From: Thermomicrobiales bacterium
Lineage (GTDB): Bacteria; Chloroflexota; Chloroflexia; Thermomicrobiales; UBA6265
Length of the DNA: 64,000 bases
Assembly (NCBI GenBank): GCA_030447415.1
Contig: JAUJOZ010000003.1
Location: forward strand, 147,542 to 211,541
Direction of reading: 5' to 3'
Below, in pieces: positions 35,662 through 44,188 of this stretch. Within the stretch, counting starts at the first letter, position 1, and every line of letters begins with the position of its first letter. A model generated the notes under the pieces. It was not told where the DNA came from. It made no database searches and saw nothing but the letters and a program-made list of their open reading frames with translations. A program made the translations under genes and the position numbers.

Positions 35662-37167
35662 ATGATGGTTGATTTGTTTCGCAATCACGTTGGCGGCGAC
35701 TGGGTCGAGGCCAAGGCTGGCCGGACGTTCGAGCGCCGGAATCCCGCCAACGGCGACGTGGTTGGCACCTACACCAAAAGCGACGGCGAAGACGTTGCCG
35801 CCGCGGTCGAGGCGGCGAAGACTGCCTACCGCAGCTGGCGCCTCTACCCCGCCCCGAGGCGGGGCGAGATCCTCTACCGCGCCGCCCAACTCCTGCTCGA
35901 TCGCAAGGAGTCGTTGGCGCGCGAGATGACCGAGGAGATGGGCAAGGTCATCCAGGAAGCACGGGGCGACGTCCAAGAAGCGATCGACATGACCCTCTAC
36001 ATGGCTGGCGAAGGGCGGCGTCTCTACGGACAGACGACCCCTTCCGAGCTGCGCGACAAGTTCAACATGTCGCAGCGGCGGCCGTTTGGGGTTTGCGGCG
36101 TCGTCACGCCGTGGAACTTCCCCATGGCCATCCCTTCCTGGAAGATTATGCCCGCCTTGATCACGGGGAATACGGTGGTCTTCAAGCCGGCGAGCTTCAC
36201 CCCGCGCTCGGCGGTTCGCCTGGTCGAAATCCTCGAGGAGGCCGGGTTGCCGGCGGGGGTCGTGAACTTGGTGCTCGGCACGGGGCCGGAGGTCGGCAAC
36301 GCGATTATCGAGCACCCAGACGTGCCGCTCGTTTCGTTCACCGGCTCGACCGAAACCGGCCATGACGTCGCCGTCAGCGCCGCTCACCTCAATAAGCGCC
36401 TCTCACTGGAGATGGGCGGCAAGAACGCGGTCATCGTTCTGGACGACGCCGATCTCGACTTGGCGGCCGAGGGCATCCTCTGGAGCGCCTTCGGGACGTC
36501 CGGCCAGCGCTGCACCGCGGCCAGCCGCGTGGTCGTCCACCGATCCGTGCAGAGACGGCTTGCCGAAATGCTGGTCAGTCGCGCCGGCGGTATGCGCCTC
36601 GGCAACGGGCTGGAGGCGACAACCGAGATCGGTCCCGTCGTCAGCGAGGGGCAGCTGGCCAGCGTCCACCAGTACGTCGAGGTGGGTCAAGCGGAGGGCG
36701 CCCGCCTTGCCGTCGGCGGCGGCATCGCGCGCGAAGGCGAGTTGGAGCAGGGCTTCTTTTACCAGCCGACGGTCTTCGACGATGTCCGGGCGGACATGCG
36801 CATCGCCCAAGAGGAGATTTTCGGACCGGTAACGGCGCTGATTCCGGTCGACTCGCTAGAAGAGGCGGTCGCCGTGGTGAACGGCGTCAAGTACGGGCTT
36901 TCGGCGTCAATCTTTACCGCCGACATCAACCGAGCCTTCCGCGCCGTACGCGACATCGACACCGGCATCCTCTACGTCAACGCCGGCACCACCGGGGCGG
37001 AGATTCACCTCCCCTTCGGCGGCACCAAGGCGACCGGCAACGGGCACCGGGAGGCGGGCACCGCCGCCCTCGACTTTTTCACCGAGTGGCAGAGCATCTA
37101 CGTCGACTACAGCGGCAAGCTGCAGCGCGCCCAGATCGACGACATCGACGCCCAGATCGCCCCGTAG
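35662..37167 (+). CDS. NAD(P)-dependent aldehyde dehydrogenase
   Basis: The 501-aa enzyme oxidises an aldehyde to the acid. [19 protein letters not shown] carries the oxyanion-hole Asn. FTGSTETG is the cofactor loop, LEMGGKN holds the general-base Glu and GQRCTAASR the catalytic Cys. [20 protein letters not shown] and [16 protein letters not shown] are conserved C-terminal motifs. ATG 35662 follows GGAG by 4 bp; ATG 35665 is equally possible. The [13 protein letters not shown] segment is of the ALDH7-like/semialdehyde type, but the substrate is uncertain. Confidence 0.92.
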   Translation: MMVDLFRNHVGGDWVEAKAGRTFERRNPANGDVVGTYTKSDGEDVAAAVEAAKTAYRSWRLYPAPRRGEILYRAAQLLLDRKESLAREMTEEMGKVIQEARGDVQEAIDMTLYMAGEGRRLYGQTTPSELRDKFNMSQRRPFGVCGVVTPWNFPMAIPSWKIMPALITGNTVVFKPASFTPRSAVRLVEILEEAGLPAGVVNLVLGTGPEVGNAIIEHPDVPLVSFTGSTETGHDVAVSAAHLNKRLSLEMGGKNAVIVLDDADLDLAAEGILWSAFGTSGQRCTAASRVVVHRSVQRRLAEMLVSRAGGMRLGNGLEATTEIGPVVSEGQLASVHQYVEVGQAEGARLAVGGGIAREGELEQGFFYQPTVFDDVRADMRIAQEEIFGPVTALIPVDSLEEAVAVVNGVKYGLSASIFTADINRAFRAVRDIDTGILYVNAGTTGAEIHLPFGGTKATGNGHREAGTAALDFFTEWQSIYVDYSGKLQRAQIDDIDAQIAP

Positions 37168-37251
37168 GCAGCGAGCCGGTCGTGGCTCACTCGTAGCAGT
37201 GGTCAGAACGAGTCGGCCTGCGCCGGGCACCGCGACAACGTGGCATGAAGG

Positions 37252-37292
37252 GTAGGAAGCCGGGGGGCAGAGGTCCCGGCTTCCTACTACTG
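37252..37292. terminator. Bidirectional terminator, aldehyde dehydrogenase / rrf2
   Basis: GTAGGAAGCCGGG (37252-37264) and CCCGGCTTCCTAC (37275-37287) form a perfect 13-bp stem between two convergent genes. Confidence 0.75.
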
Positions 37293-37301
37293 CTTGCTCG
37301 G

Positions 37302-37727
37302 TCAGATGCTGTAATTGGCGGTGTCGGTGGCGGCGCGGTGCCGTTCCATCAGCGACGCGAGCGAGACGGAGCGCAGGAAGTCGTCGGCGCGGCACTGCAG
37401 CTCGTGCCAGACGTCATGCACGATGTCGGCGCTTCCCACCGTGTCCGGGTGCGGGTGCGCCCGGCGGTCGGGACCGTCTAAGGCGCTCAGCACCTCCCAC
37501 AGGTTGATCCGGCTGGGCTCCCGCGCTAGCTCGTGGCCGCCGAGCGGTCCGCGAGTGCTCCGGATCAATCCCGCGCGGTTGAGGGCACCGAGCACCTGGT
37601 GAAGGTACGCCTCGGGCACGTGCTGCCGGGCGGCGATGTCGCGACTCTGGGTTGGTCCTTGCCCGTAGCGCTGGGCGAGGTCAAACAGCGCGCGAACCCC
37701 GTAGTCCGCGCGACTGGACACGCGCAT
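37302..37727 (-). CDS. Rrf2-family transcriptional regulator
   Basis: The 141-aa protein begins MRVSSRADYGVRALFDLAQR with an N-terminal winged helix, and its wing contains RSTRGPLGGHELAREP. These are the core Rrf2/IscR features. Only one cysteine (LQCRADD) is present, so the three-cysteine iron-sulfur site of IscR or NsrR is missing and it should sense something else or bind no cluster. It overlaps the 3' end of larE by 47 bp on the same strand, so the two are expressed together. Confidence 0.88.
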   Translation of the reverse strand: MRVSSRADYGVRALFDLAQRYGQGPTQSRDIAARQHVPEAYLHQVLGALNRAGLIRSTRGPLGGHELAREPSRINLWEVLSALDGPDRRAHPHPDTVGSADIVHDVWHELQCRADDFLRSVSLASLMERHRAATDTANYSI

Positions 37728-38529
37728 GGAGCACCTCGTTCATGCTGCCCGCCCGATAGCCCACGAGGTCGAGGGCGACGTACCGATAGCCCACTGCCTT
37801 GATCCCAGCCACGATCTCTTCGTTCCGCTCCACCGCCTCGGGCATGTGCTCAGGCGGCAGCTCGAGCCGCGCCACGTCGCCGTGGTGGCGCACCCGGAAC
37901 CCGCGAAACCCGAGCCCCCGGAGGAACGTCTCCGCTGAGGCCACCTGACTGAGCTTCTCGACCGTGATCGGGTCCCCGTAGGCAAATCGGGAAGAGAGAC
38001 AAGCCACCGCCGGCTTGTCCCACGTCGGCAGCCCCAGCTCCGCCGAGATCTCGCGAATCTCCCCCTTGCGCAACCCGACGTCTTGGAGCGGGCTCCGAAT
38101 GCCCAGATCCCGGGCCGCGCGCATGCCGGGCCGGAAGTCGTCGAGGTCGTCCGCGTTCGAGCCGTCGACAACGACGTTCAGTCCGCGCTGGCGCGCAACA
38201 TCGTGGAGACGGGTGTACAGCTCCGTCTTGCAGAAGAAGCAGCGCTGATGACTGTTGTTGGCGTAACGGGAGTCGGTCAGCTCCATCGTCGACACGTGAA
38301 GGTGCTCAGCCCCGATCTCGGCCGCGAGCCGTCGGGCGTCGTCCATCTCCTCGGCCGCGTAGGTCTGAGAAAGGCCGGTTGCGGCGACGGCCCGGGGTCC
38401 GAGCGCGTCATGGGCGGCCCGGAGGAGAAGCGAGCTGTCGACCCCACCGGAAAAGGCGACGAGGACCGAGCCGAGCTCGGTGAGGAGGCGGCGCAGGCGG
38501 TCGTACTTCTCGGCCGTCTCGAGCTGCAC
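37681..38529 (-). CDS. larE: LarE sulfur transferase for nickel-pincer cofactor
   Basis: The 282-aa PP-loop ATP pyrophosphatase has SGGVDSSLLLRAA, the AMP-forming loop, and cysteines in RCFFCKTELY and AVACLSSRFAYG. Three such cysteines are the arrangement of [4Fe-4S]-type LarE enzymes, whereas the sacrificial type uses one. LarE converts the two carboxylates of the pincer precursor to thiocarboxylates. GTG 38529 has GGAGG about 12 bp upstream. An ATG at 38576 in another frame (MTKTLIKASLEEM) would extend it if one base is missing. rrf2 overlaps its end. Confidence 0.9.
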   Translation of the reverse strand: MQLETAEKYDRLRRLLTELGSVLVAFSGGVDSSLLLRAAHDALGPRAVAATGLSQTYAAEEMDDARRLAAEIGAEHLHVSTMELTDSRYANNSHQRCFFCKTELYTRLHDVARQRGLNVVVDGSNADDLDDFRPGMRAARDLGIRSPLQDVGLRKGEIREISAELGLPTWDKPAVACLSSRFAYGDPITVEKLSQVASAETFLRGLGFRGFRVRHHGDVARLELPPEHMPEAVERNEEIVAGIKAVGYRYVALDLVGYRAGSMNEVLHARVQSRGLRGSRAV

Positions 38530-38689
38530 GGTGGCGTCATTTCCTCCAGCGAAGCTTTTATCAGCGTCTTTGTCATGCTAGCAGCCGCTCAACGCGCCCA
38601 GCAACCTCATCGAATCTTGCCCCGGCTGCGAAGGCATAGCCGTCCTTCCAACTCCACCCCGCCCATCCCGCGGACGTGGATCGCGGCTC

Positions 38690-38718
38690 TTGACACCGGC
38701 CGCCAGTGTTCATATAGT
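38690..38718 (+). promoter_or_regulatory. Near-consensus sigma-A promoter of the dpp-like operon
   Basis: TTGACA at 38690-38695 and TATAGT at 38713-38718 are separated by 17 bp. The -35 is perfect and the -10 matches at five of six positions. Confidence 0.8.
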
Positions 38719-38724
38719 CCCCCC

Positions 38725-39047
38725 GGCTATGTGACCAGTGCAAGCGCGTGATCGGTATAGCTCCTGGCTGCCGGCGGTCGGCCTTCGGTCTGAAGGATTG
38801 CACCGGTGGCACGACGTGGCCCGGCACCGTGATGGACCCGGATGACGCAGTCTTGGTGTATGGTTACGCGGCCGAACGCGCGGCGGTGGGCGGGCGTATC
38901 GCTTCTCGTAGGGAGCCGAAGGGACCGGCCGCGTTCAACTCACTTCGCGACGCTCGCACGATCGGGTGCGGGTGCACTGGTCTCGATGATGCCGAGGGCG
39001 CAACGGCGCGCCCGCGGCTGGAGCGTTGAAGGACGGAGGAGCGGACG
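38725..39047 (+). other. Long untranslated leader before dppA
   Basis: About 320 bases separate the predicted transcription start from dppA. CCAGTGCAA (near 38735) can pair with TTGCACCGG (near 38798), and a GGTCGGCC/TTCGGTC segment lies between. No known riboswitch consensus was recognised and no supported ORF was found. A GGAGGAG site precedes the dppA ATG. Confidence 0.45.
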
Positions 39048-40820
39048 ATGCGACGACGTTGGACTTGGCCGATCGGCTGGCTCATGGTGTTGCTCTTGGC
39101 AGGAGCATCTCTGGCCCCGATCGCCCGCGCCCAGGACGAGACACCGGAGGCCGAGCAGGCGTCGCCGACAACCGGCGGCACGGGCGAAACGATCACATCG
39201 ATCTCGCGTGACGAGTACTACCGCCAGCTCCGAGAGGCATTCGAGTTCGAGGAGCCGGTGAACACCGGCGGCCAGCTGATCTTGGCCGACATCAGCGACA
39301 TCGACTCCTTGAACGGGCTCCTCAGTGACGACATCCCGACAGCCTACATCGCCGGCCTGATGTTCGAGTCGCTGGTCGGCGTAAGCCCGATCGACGGCAG
39401 CATCGTCCCCGGCTTGGCCGACCGCTACGAGGTTGCGCCCGACGGCATCACCTGGACGTTCTACCTGAACGAGGATGCCAAGTGGCACGACGGCGAAGAC
39501 TTCACGGCTGAGGACGTGGCCTTCAGCTTTGACTTCGCCCTCGCCGACAACACCGTCTACGCCTACACCTCGACGGTCGACAGCGCGGTCAAGTCGTACG
39601 AGGTCATCGACGAGAACACCATCCAGATTGTCGCCGAGGACGTCCTGGTGACGTTCCTGTATGACGCGCCGGGCACCGTGGCGATCGTCCCCGAGCATAT
39701 CTGGGGCGAGGTCCCCTTCGACCAGTGGCCGAACGACCCCGGCAACACCGGCGAGGATCCGTCCCGGGTCATCGGCACTGGGCCCTTCACGTTCCGGGAG
39801 TGGGTGGAAGGCGATCACGTCACGCTCAACGGCTGGGACGAGTACTGGGACCAGGAAGCGATCCCGAACATCGACGAGCTCATCTTCCGCGTCCTGCCGG
39901 ACGAGAACACCGCCGTTCAAGCGCTGGTCGCCGGCGAGATCGATGTCCTCGAGGGCATCCCGCCGGCGCAGGTCGAAGATCTTGAGGGCGCCGAGGGCGT
40001 CGACGTCCGGGTCTACGACACGCTTCGGTTCAATTGGTACTCCCCGAACCTTGAGCGGGCCATCTTCCAGGACAAGTCGGTCAGGCAGGCGATGCTCTAC
40101 GCCCTCGACCGGAAGTTGATCGCCGAGGAGATCTACCTCGGCTTCGCGGAGCAGGCGAACGGCACCCAGCCGGTCCTCTCGCCCGCCTACGCGCCGGACG
40201 AGATTAACACCGTCTACGACTTCGACCCGGATCGCGCCCGCCAGCTCCTCGAGGACGCCGGGTGGACCGACAGCGACGGTGACGGCACCGTCGACAAGGA
40301 TCTCAACGGCGACGGCAATATCACCGTCGACGAGCAGCTCCGCTTCAACTTCATATACACCGAGGGCGTCGCCATCTACGAGCAGATGGTGCCCTACATG
40401 CAGCAGGCCTGGGAAGAGGTCGGTATCGACATGCTGCCGCAAGCCGTTCCCTTCCCGACGCTGCAGGCGCGCCTTGATTCCGGCGACTTTGATGTGGCGC
40501 TCCTTGGCTTCAGTTGGTCAGCCGACGCCACACAGGGGATTATGTTCCGCTGCGACAGCTTCGCGCCGAACGGCTTCAACTCGATGCGGTACTGCAACGA
40601 GGAGTACGACCGCCTCGACGACCAGCAGCTGCGCACGTTCGACCCGGAGGCGCGGCGGGATCTGCTGATCGAGTTGTCGAACATCGCCAACGACGACGCG
40701 CCCAATGGCATCCTCGTCTTCCGGCAGGAGATCACCGGGACTTCGACTCGGGTCCACAACTTCTTCCCGACCGGGTTCAGCTTCCTCGCGACCATCCCGT
40801 TCGTTTGGGTGGAAGCGTAG
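39048..40820 (+). CDS. dppA: Peptide ABC transporter substrate-binding protein
   Basis: The 590-aa extracytoplasmic solute receptor has a signal peptide (residues 1-28) and the SBP_bac_5 core, with GLADRYEVAPDGITWTFYL, KWHDGEDFTAEDVAFSFDF and VRQAMLYALDRKLIAEEIY. It should bind di- or oligopeptides or a related solute and pass it to the permeases downstream. Two consecutive EF-hand-like loops, DSDGDGTVDKDL and DLNGDGNITVDE (about residues 407-429), could bind calcium. A Ser/Thr/Gly-rich linker follows the signal. A terminator separates it from dppB. Confidence 0.93.
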   Translation: MRRRWTWPIGWLMVLLLAGASLAPIARAQDETPEAEQASPTTGGTGETITSISRDEYYRQLREAFEFEEPVNTGGQLILADISDIDSLNGLLSDDIPTAYIAGLMFESLVGVSPIDGSIVPGLADRYEVAPDGITWTFYLNEDAKWHDGEDFTAEDVAFSFDFALADNTVYAYTSTVDSAVKSYEVIDENTIQIVAEDVLVTFLYDAPGTVAIVPEHIWGEVPFDQWPNDPGNTGEDPSRVIGTGPFTFREWVEGDHVTLNGWDEYWDQEAIPNIDELIFRVLPDENTAVQALVAGEIDVLEGIPPAQVEDLEGAEGVDVRVYDTLRFNWYSPNLERAIFQDKSVRQAMLYALDRKLIAEEIYLGFAEQANGTQPVLSPAYAPDEINTVYDFDPDRARQLLEDAGWTDSDGDGTVDKDLNGDGNITVDEQLRFNFIYTEGVAIYEQMVPYMQQAWEEVGIDMLPQAVPFPTLQARLDSGDFDVALLGFSWSADATQGIMFRCDSFAPNGFNSMRYCNEEYDRLDDQQLRTFDPEARRDLLIELSNIANDDAPNGILVFRQEITGTSTRVHNFFPTGFSFLATIPFVWVEA

Positions 40821-40834
40821 CAGTCGGTACTGGC

Positions 40835-40870
40835 GAGGGGGCGCGATGGGGCGCCCCCTCCCTGGTTTTT
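40835..40870 (+). terminator. Intra-operon terminator between dppA and dppB
   Basis: GAGGGGGCGC (40835-40844) and GCGCCCCCTC (40851-40860) form a perfect 10-bp stem, then CCTGGTTTTT. It would let the receptor be made in excess over the permeases. Confidence 0.85.
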
Positions 40871-40954
40871 CTGCCCTCCACGGGTCCCTGGTGGCCATCC
40901 GAAGCATCGGACGACCAAGCAGCACCCGAGGACGATGCGCGAGGAGAAGGGACC

Positions 40955-41923
40955 ATGGCTCGCTTCATCATGGGTCGTCTCTTGCAGATGATTCCGCTGC
41001 TCCTCGCGATCAGCTTCCTCATCTTCGCGCTCATCAACCTGATCCCCGGTAGCCCCATCCAGCGCTACGAGTTTGACCCGCGCGCGCGCCCGGAGGACGT
41101 CCAGCGGATTCGCGAGAACCTCGGCCTCGACAAGCCCTGGCCCGTGCGCTACTTCTATTGGCTTCGGGACGTCGCCAAAGGCGACCTCGGCTACTCGCTC
41201 ATCAACGCCAAGCCGGTCGCGGGCCGGATCTGGAACGTCCTGCCGAACACCCTGCTGCTGACGACGACATCGCTGGTCTTTGCCCTCCTCTTCGCTATCC
41301 CCCTCGGTATCTACTCGGCCGTCAAACGGAACTCTTTGTTCGACCAAGTAGTGACGATCGGCTCCATCGCCGCTTTCGCTGTTCCCACATTCTGGCTCGG
41401 TTTCTTATTTATCATCCTCTTCGCCGTCAAATTCCGGGAGTGGGGTCTGCCGTCGCTGCCGGTCGGAGGCGTCTCCGATGCACGCGGCGGCGGAGGCCTC
41501 TTCGACCGGCTCGAGCACCTAATCCTGCCCGCGGTCGCGCTCGGTGTCGTCCAACTGGCCGGGTGGACCCGCTACATTCGGTCGTCGATGCTCGAGGTGA
41601 TCCGCCAAGATTACGTCCGAACCGCGGTGGCGAAAGGACTGCGGGCACGGGCGGTCCTCTACGTCCATGCCTTTCGCAATGCCCTCCTCCCGCTCATCAC
41701 CCTGGTCGGCCTCACGCTCCCGGACCTCGTGGCGGGCGCGTTCTTCATCGAGGTCATCTTCGCCTGGAATGGCCTCGGTCGCTTGTCCATCCAGGCACTC
41801 AACCAGCGAGACTACACGCTCGTCATGGCCGCGTTCATGATGCTGGCTGTATTGACGCTGCTGGGGAACCTGCTCGCCGACGTCCTGTACGGCGTCCTCG
41901 ACCCGCGCATCCGCTACGACTAG
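40955..41923 (+). CDS. dppB: Peptide ABC transporter permease DppB-like
   Basis: The 322-aa membrane protein has about six helices. The conserved N-terminal RLLQMIPLLLAISFLIFALI and NLGLDKPWPVRYFYWL are typical of the DppB/OppB family, and the cytoplasmic EAA-type loop RQDYVRTAVAKGLRARAV contacts the ATPase. ATG 40955 follows GAGGAGAAGG. The longer frame upstream covers dppA antisense-like sequence and is not used. ATPase genes are not in the window. Confidence 0.93.
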   Translation: MARFIMGRLLQMIPLLLAISFLIFALINLIPGSPIQRYEFDPRARPEDVQRIRENLGLDKPWPVRYFYWLRDVAKGDLGYSLINAKPVAGRIWNVLPNTLLLTTTSLVFALLFAIPLGIYSAVKRNSLFDQVVTIGSIAAFAVPTFWLGFLFIILFAVKFREWGLPSLPVGGVSDARGGGGLFDRLEHLILPAVALGVVQLAGWTRYIRSSMLEVIRQDYVRTAVAKGLRARAVLYVHAFRNALLPLITLVGLTLPDLVAGAFFIEVIFAWNGLGRLSIQALNQRDYTLVMAAFMMLAVLTLLGNLLADVLYGVLDPRIRYD

Positions 41924-42002
41924 CGGGCCGGTAGCCGCGACGTTGTCGCCGTACGGGTGGCGATCCCGTCGACTCGACGCGTGGTGGAAGAGGGAAGCGG
42001 AT

Positions 42003-42965
42003 ATGGCTCAGCAATCGCAGGCGCTGAGGGACGAGATCGATGTCCAGGCGCCGGAACGGCCCGAAGGAGCCGACCAAGGCGCGCTGCTGCGCAACGAACT
42101 GCGGGCCACTCCCGGCTTCTATACGCGGGCCTGGCGCCGCTTCCGACGGAATGAGGTGGCGGTCGTCGCCCTCGGCGTCACCGCGGCGATCGTTGTCTTC
42201 GTGCTGGCGGCCGGACTCATCTCGGAGTTCGTGACCGGCTACGACTATGCCCGCGGCGATCTCCGCAACAAGCTGCGCGGTCCCTTCGTTGAGGACCACA
42301 TCCTTGGCACCGACGCCAACGGGCGCGACCTCCTGACTCGGCTCGCCTACGGCGGCCGCGTCTCGCTCCGGGTCGCCGGGCTCGCGACGGTGGCTATCCT
42401 GGCGATCGGTGGGTCCGTCGGCTCGGTCGCCGGTTTCTTCGGCGGCTTCATCGACGCGGTGCTGATGCGCCTGGTCGATGTCCTGCTCTCGCTCCCAGGT
42501 CTCGCCATCTTGCTCCTCATCTCCACAATCTTCACCCCCGGCCCCAACGGCCTAGCGCTCGTGCTCGCCGCCCTAGGCTGGACGGGCATCGCCCGGCTCG
42601 TGAGAGGCGAGGTCCTATCGCTGCGGGAGCGCGATTTCGTCGACGCCGCCCGTGTGATCGGCGCGTCGAACGGGCGCATCATCTTTCGGCACATAATCCC
42701 GAACGTGATCCCGACGATCGTGGTCTGGATCTCGTTGGCCATCCCCGGTCTCATCCTGACCGAGGCCGCGCTCAGCTTCCTCGGGTTCGGCGTCCAGATC
42801 CCGACGCCCTCGTGGGGCAACATGCTGCAAGACGCGACGGCGTTCTACAGCCGTTCCTGGTGGAACGTCTTTCTCCCAGGACTCGCCATCTACATCACGG
42901 TCCTCGCCATCAACCTCGTCGGCAACGGCCTGCGCGACGCGCTCGATCCCCGCCTCAACGACTAG
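42003..42965 (+). CDS. dppC: Peptide ABC transporter permease DppC-like
   Basis: The 320-aa protein has the DppC N-terminal domain (TPGFYTRAWRRFRRNEVAVV). HILGTDANGRDLLTRLAYGGR marks the periplasmic start of the permease domain, and the EAA loop is RERDFVDAARVIGASNGRII. It pairs with DppB. ATG 42003 is used, 79 bp after dppB. A stem CGGACCG/CGGTCCG near 43060-43085 may end the transcript. Confidence 0.93.
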   Translation: MAQQSQALRDEIDVQAPERPEGADQGALLRNELRATPGFYTRAWRRFRRNEVAVVALGVTAAIVVFVLAAGLISEFVTGYDYARGDLRNKLRGPFVEDHILGTDANGRDLLTRLAYGGRVSLRVAGLATVAILAIGGSVGSVAGFFGGFIDAVLMRLVDVLLSLPGLAILLLISTIFTPGPNGLALVLAALGWTGIARLVRGEVLSLRERDFVDAARVIGASNGRIIFRHIIPNVIPTIVVWISLAIPGLILTEAALSFLGFGVQIPTPSWGNMLQDATAFYSRSWWNVFLPGLAIYITVLAINLVGNGLRDALDPRLND

Positions 42966-43422
42966 CGGACCGGCTCAACCTGAGCAAACGGCCCGTCGGC
43001 GCGTTGCTTGCCATGCTCTCGCCTAGAACCTAACGCGGGAGTAGACAAGGGGACGGGGGGCGGACCGTCGAGGGGCGGTCCGGAATGGCCGTCCCGCACT
43101 ACCTCCCCGGGGCCACAGGTCGATCGCTCCCCAGGGCTCGTCCCGTGGGTGTTCCGATTGTCGCCCCGCCCACCGAGACGTGACGTGGCCGCCATGGGTC
43201 GTGAAACCGTCTTTGACCGGCGGGTGGATCAAGCTGCTATGCTTGCGCTGTTCATCGAGAGAGCCTCCGGGGGCTGGGCTCGCTGTCTTCGCCCGGACGA
43301 CGGCGCCCATCATTCTGAGATGCGCGCTGACCGAACCTGGCGTGGCACGAGGACGATGCTCGCCTGGCCATGGTCAAGCGCTCGGGTCGTGTGCGACGCT
43401 CCCACAACGTCGGAGGCGATTC
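42966..43422. other. Spacer between dppC and the zinc-ribbon gene
   Basis: No supported gene is seen. A 7-bp hairpin (CGGACCG/CGGTCCG near 43062-43084) could terminate the dpp transcript. A weak promoter, TTGACC 43213-43218 and TATGCT 43238-43243 with a 19-bp gap, points to the zinc-ribbon gene. Confidence 0.3.
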
Positions 43423-43848
43423 GTGATCGTTTGCCCGAACTGCGGCTCGTCTAGCCAAGAGGGAGCCCGCTTCTGCGCCAATTGCGGCACGCGTCTCGCC
43501 GACGCGACCAGCGGTGATCCTCCGGCAGCCTCCGCACCCGAACCCGCACCGGAATCCGCGCCCGCCCCTGTCCCTAGCCGAACGCGCGAGCCCGTCATCC
43601 CGCCACCCCTTCAACCGAGCGTCACCTCGCGGCCACCGACCGACCCGGAATGGCGGATGTCGGACGCTGGCCCCCTACCGCCTCCTCGCGGGCGTCGGAC
43701 CTGGCTGTGGGTCACCGTGGGTGTTCTGGGCGCCTGCATCCTTCTCTTCTGCGGCTTCAGCGTGTGGGCCAACACGGCCGGTGAAGGGTTCTTGAACGAC
43801 CTGCAGACCGAGATGGCAGAGGAACTGACCGCGAGCCCCGTTCCCTAG
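43423..43848 (+). CDS. Zinc-ribbon membrane protein
   Basis: The 141-aa protein starts with a zinc ribbon, CPNCGSSSQEGARFCANCG. A disordered Pro/Ala/Ser region of about 60 residues follows, then one transmembrane helix (WLWVTVGVLGACILLFCGFS) and a short acidic tail. The GTG at 43423 is chosen because GGAGG lies 6 bp upstream; the longer frame begins without such a site. Proteins of this plan are common in Chloroflexota and Actinomycetota. The function is unknown. Confidence 0.75.
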   Translation: MIVCPNCGSSSQEGARFCANCGTRLADATSGDPPAASAPEPAPESAPAPVPSRTREPVIPPPLQPSVTSRPPTDPEWRMSDAGPLPPPRGRRTWLWVTVGVLGACILLFCGFSVWANTAGEGFLNDLQTEMAEELTASPVP

Positions 43849-44127
43849 ACCCTGGATCCACCCGCACGCGAACGAGCGCTATCACAAGACCGGCTGCCGG
43901 CGAGAGCCGTCGCGGCGGGCGAAGCCGGAAACCGCCGAACTGCGGCGTGCGCTCTCCCGACCGCTTCACACGGCATCCGAGTGACCACCGAGCGCTCCAG
44001 TCATGGACGTCGGCCCTGATCCCCGACCCCTCGTCCGCGTACCAGGAGAAGGGACGTCGTCCGCGTACGGGGGGGCGAACGCCGGGCGATCACCCGGAGA
44101 CCGTATCAGGCCCGTCCGCCCCCATGA

Positions 44128-44168
44128 AAAACAAAGCCCCCCGCTCCCAACACTGGGAACGGGGGGCT
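44128..44168 (-). terminator. Terminator of the rpsO-pnp operon
   Basis: On the minus strand, AGCCCCCCG, a one-base bulge and TCCCA pair with TGGGA and CGGGGGGCT, followed by TTTGTTTTTC. This is a textbook rho-independent terminator 20 bp after pnp. Apart from it, the 43849-44188 spacer shows nothing. Confidence 0.9.
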
Positions 44169-44188
44169 GGCGGTGAGGACTGTCCGGC

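Noticed and set aside
38940..40442. 500-aa open frame antisense to dppA
   Set aside because: Acidic repetitive shadow of the receptor gene.
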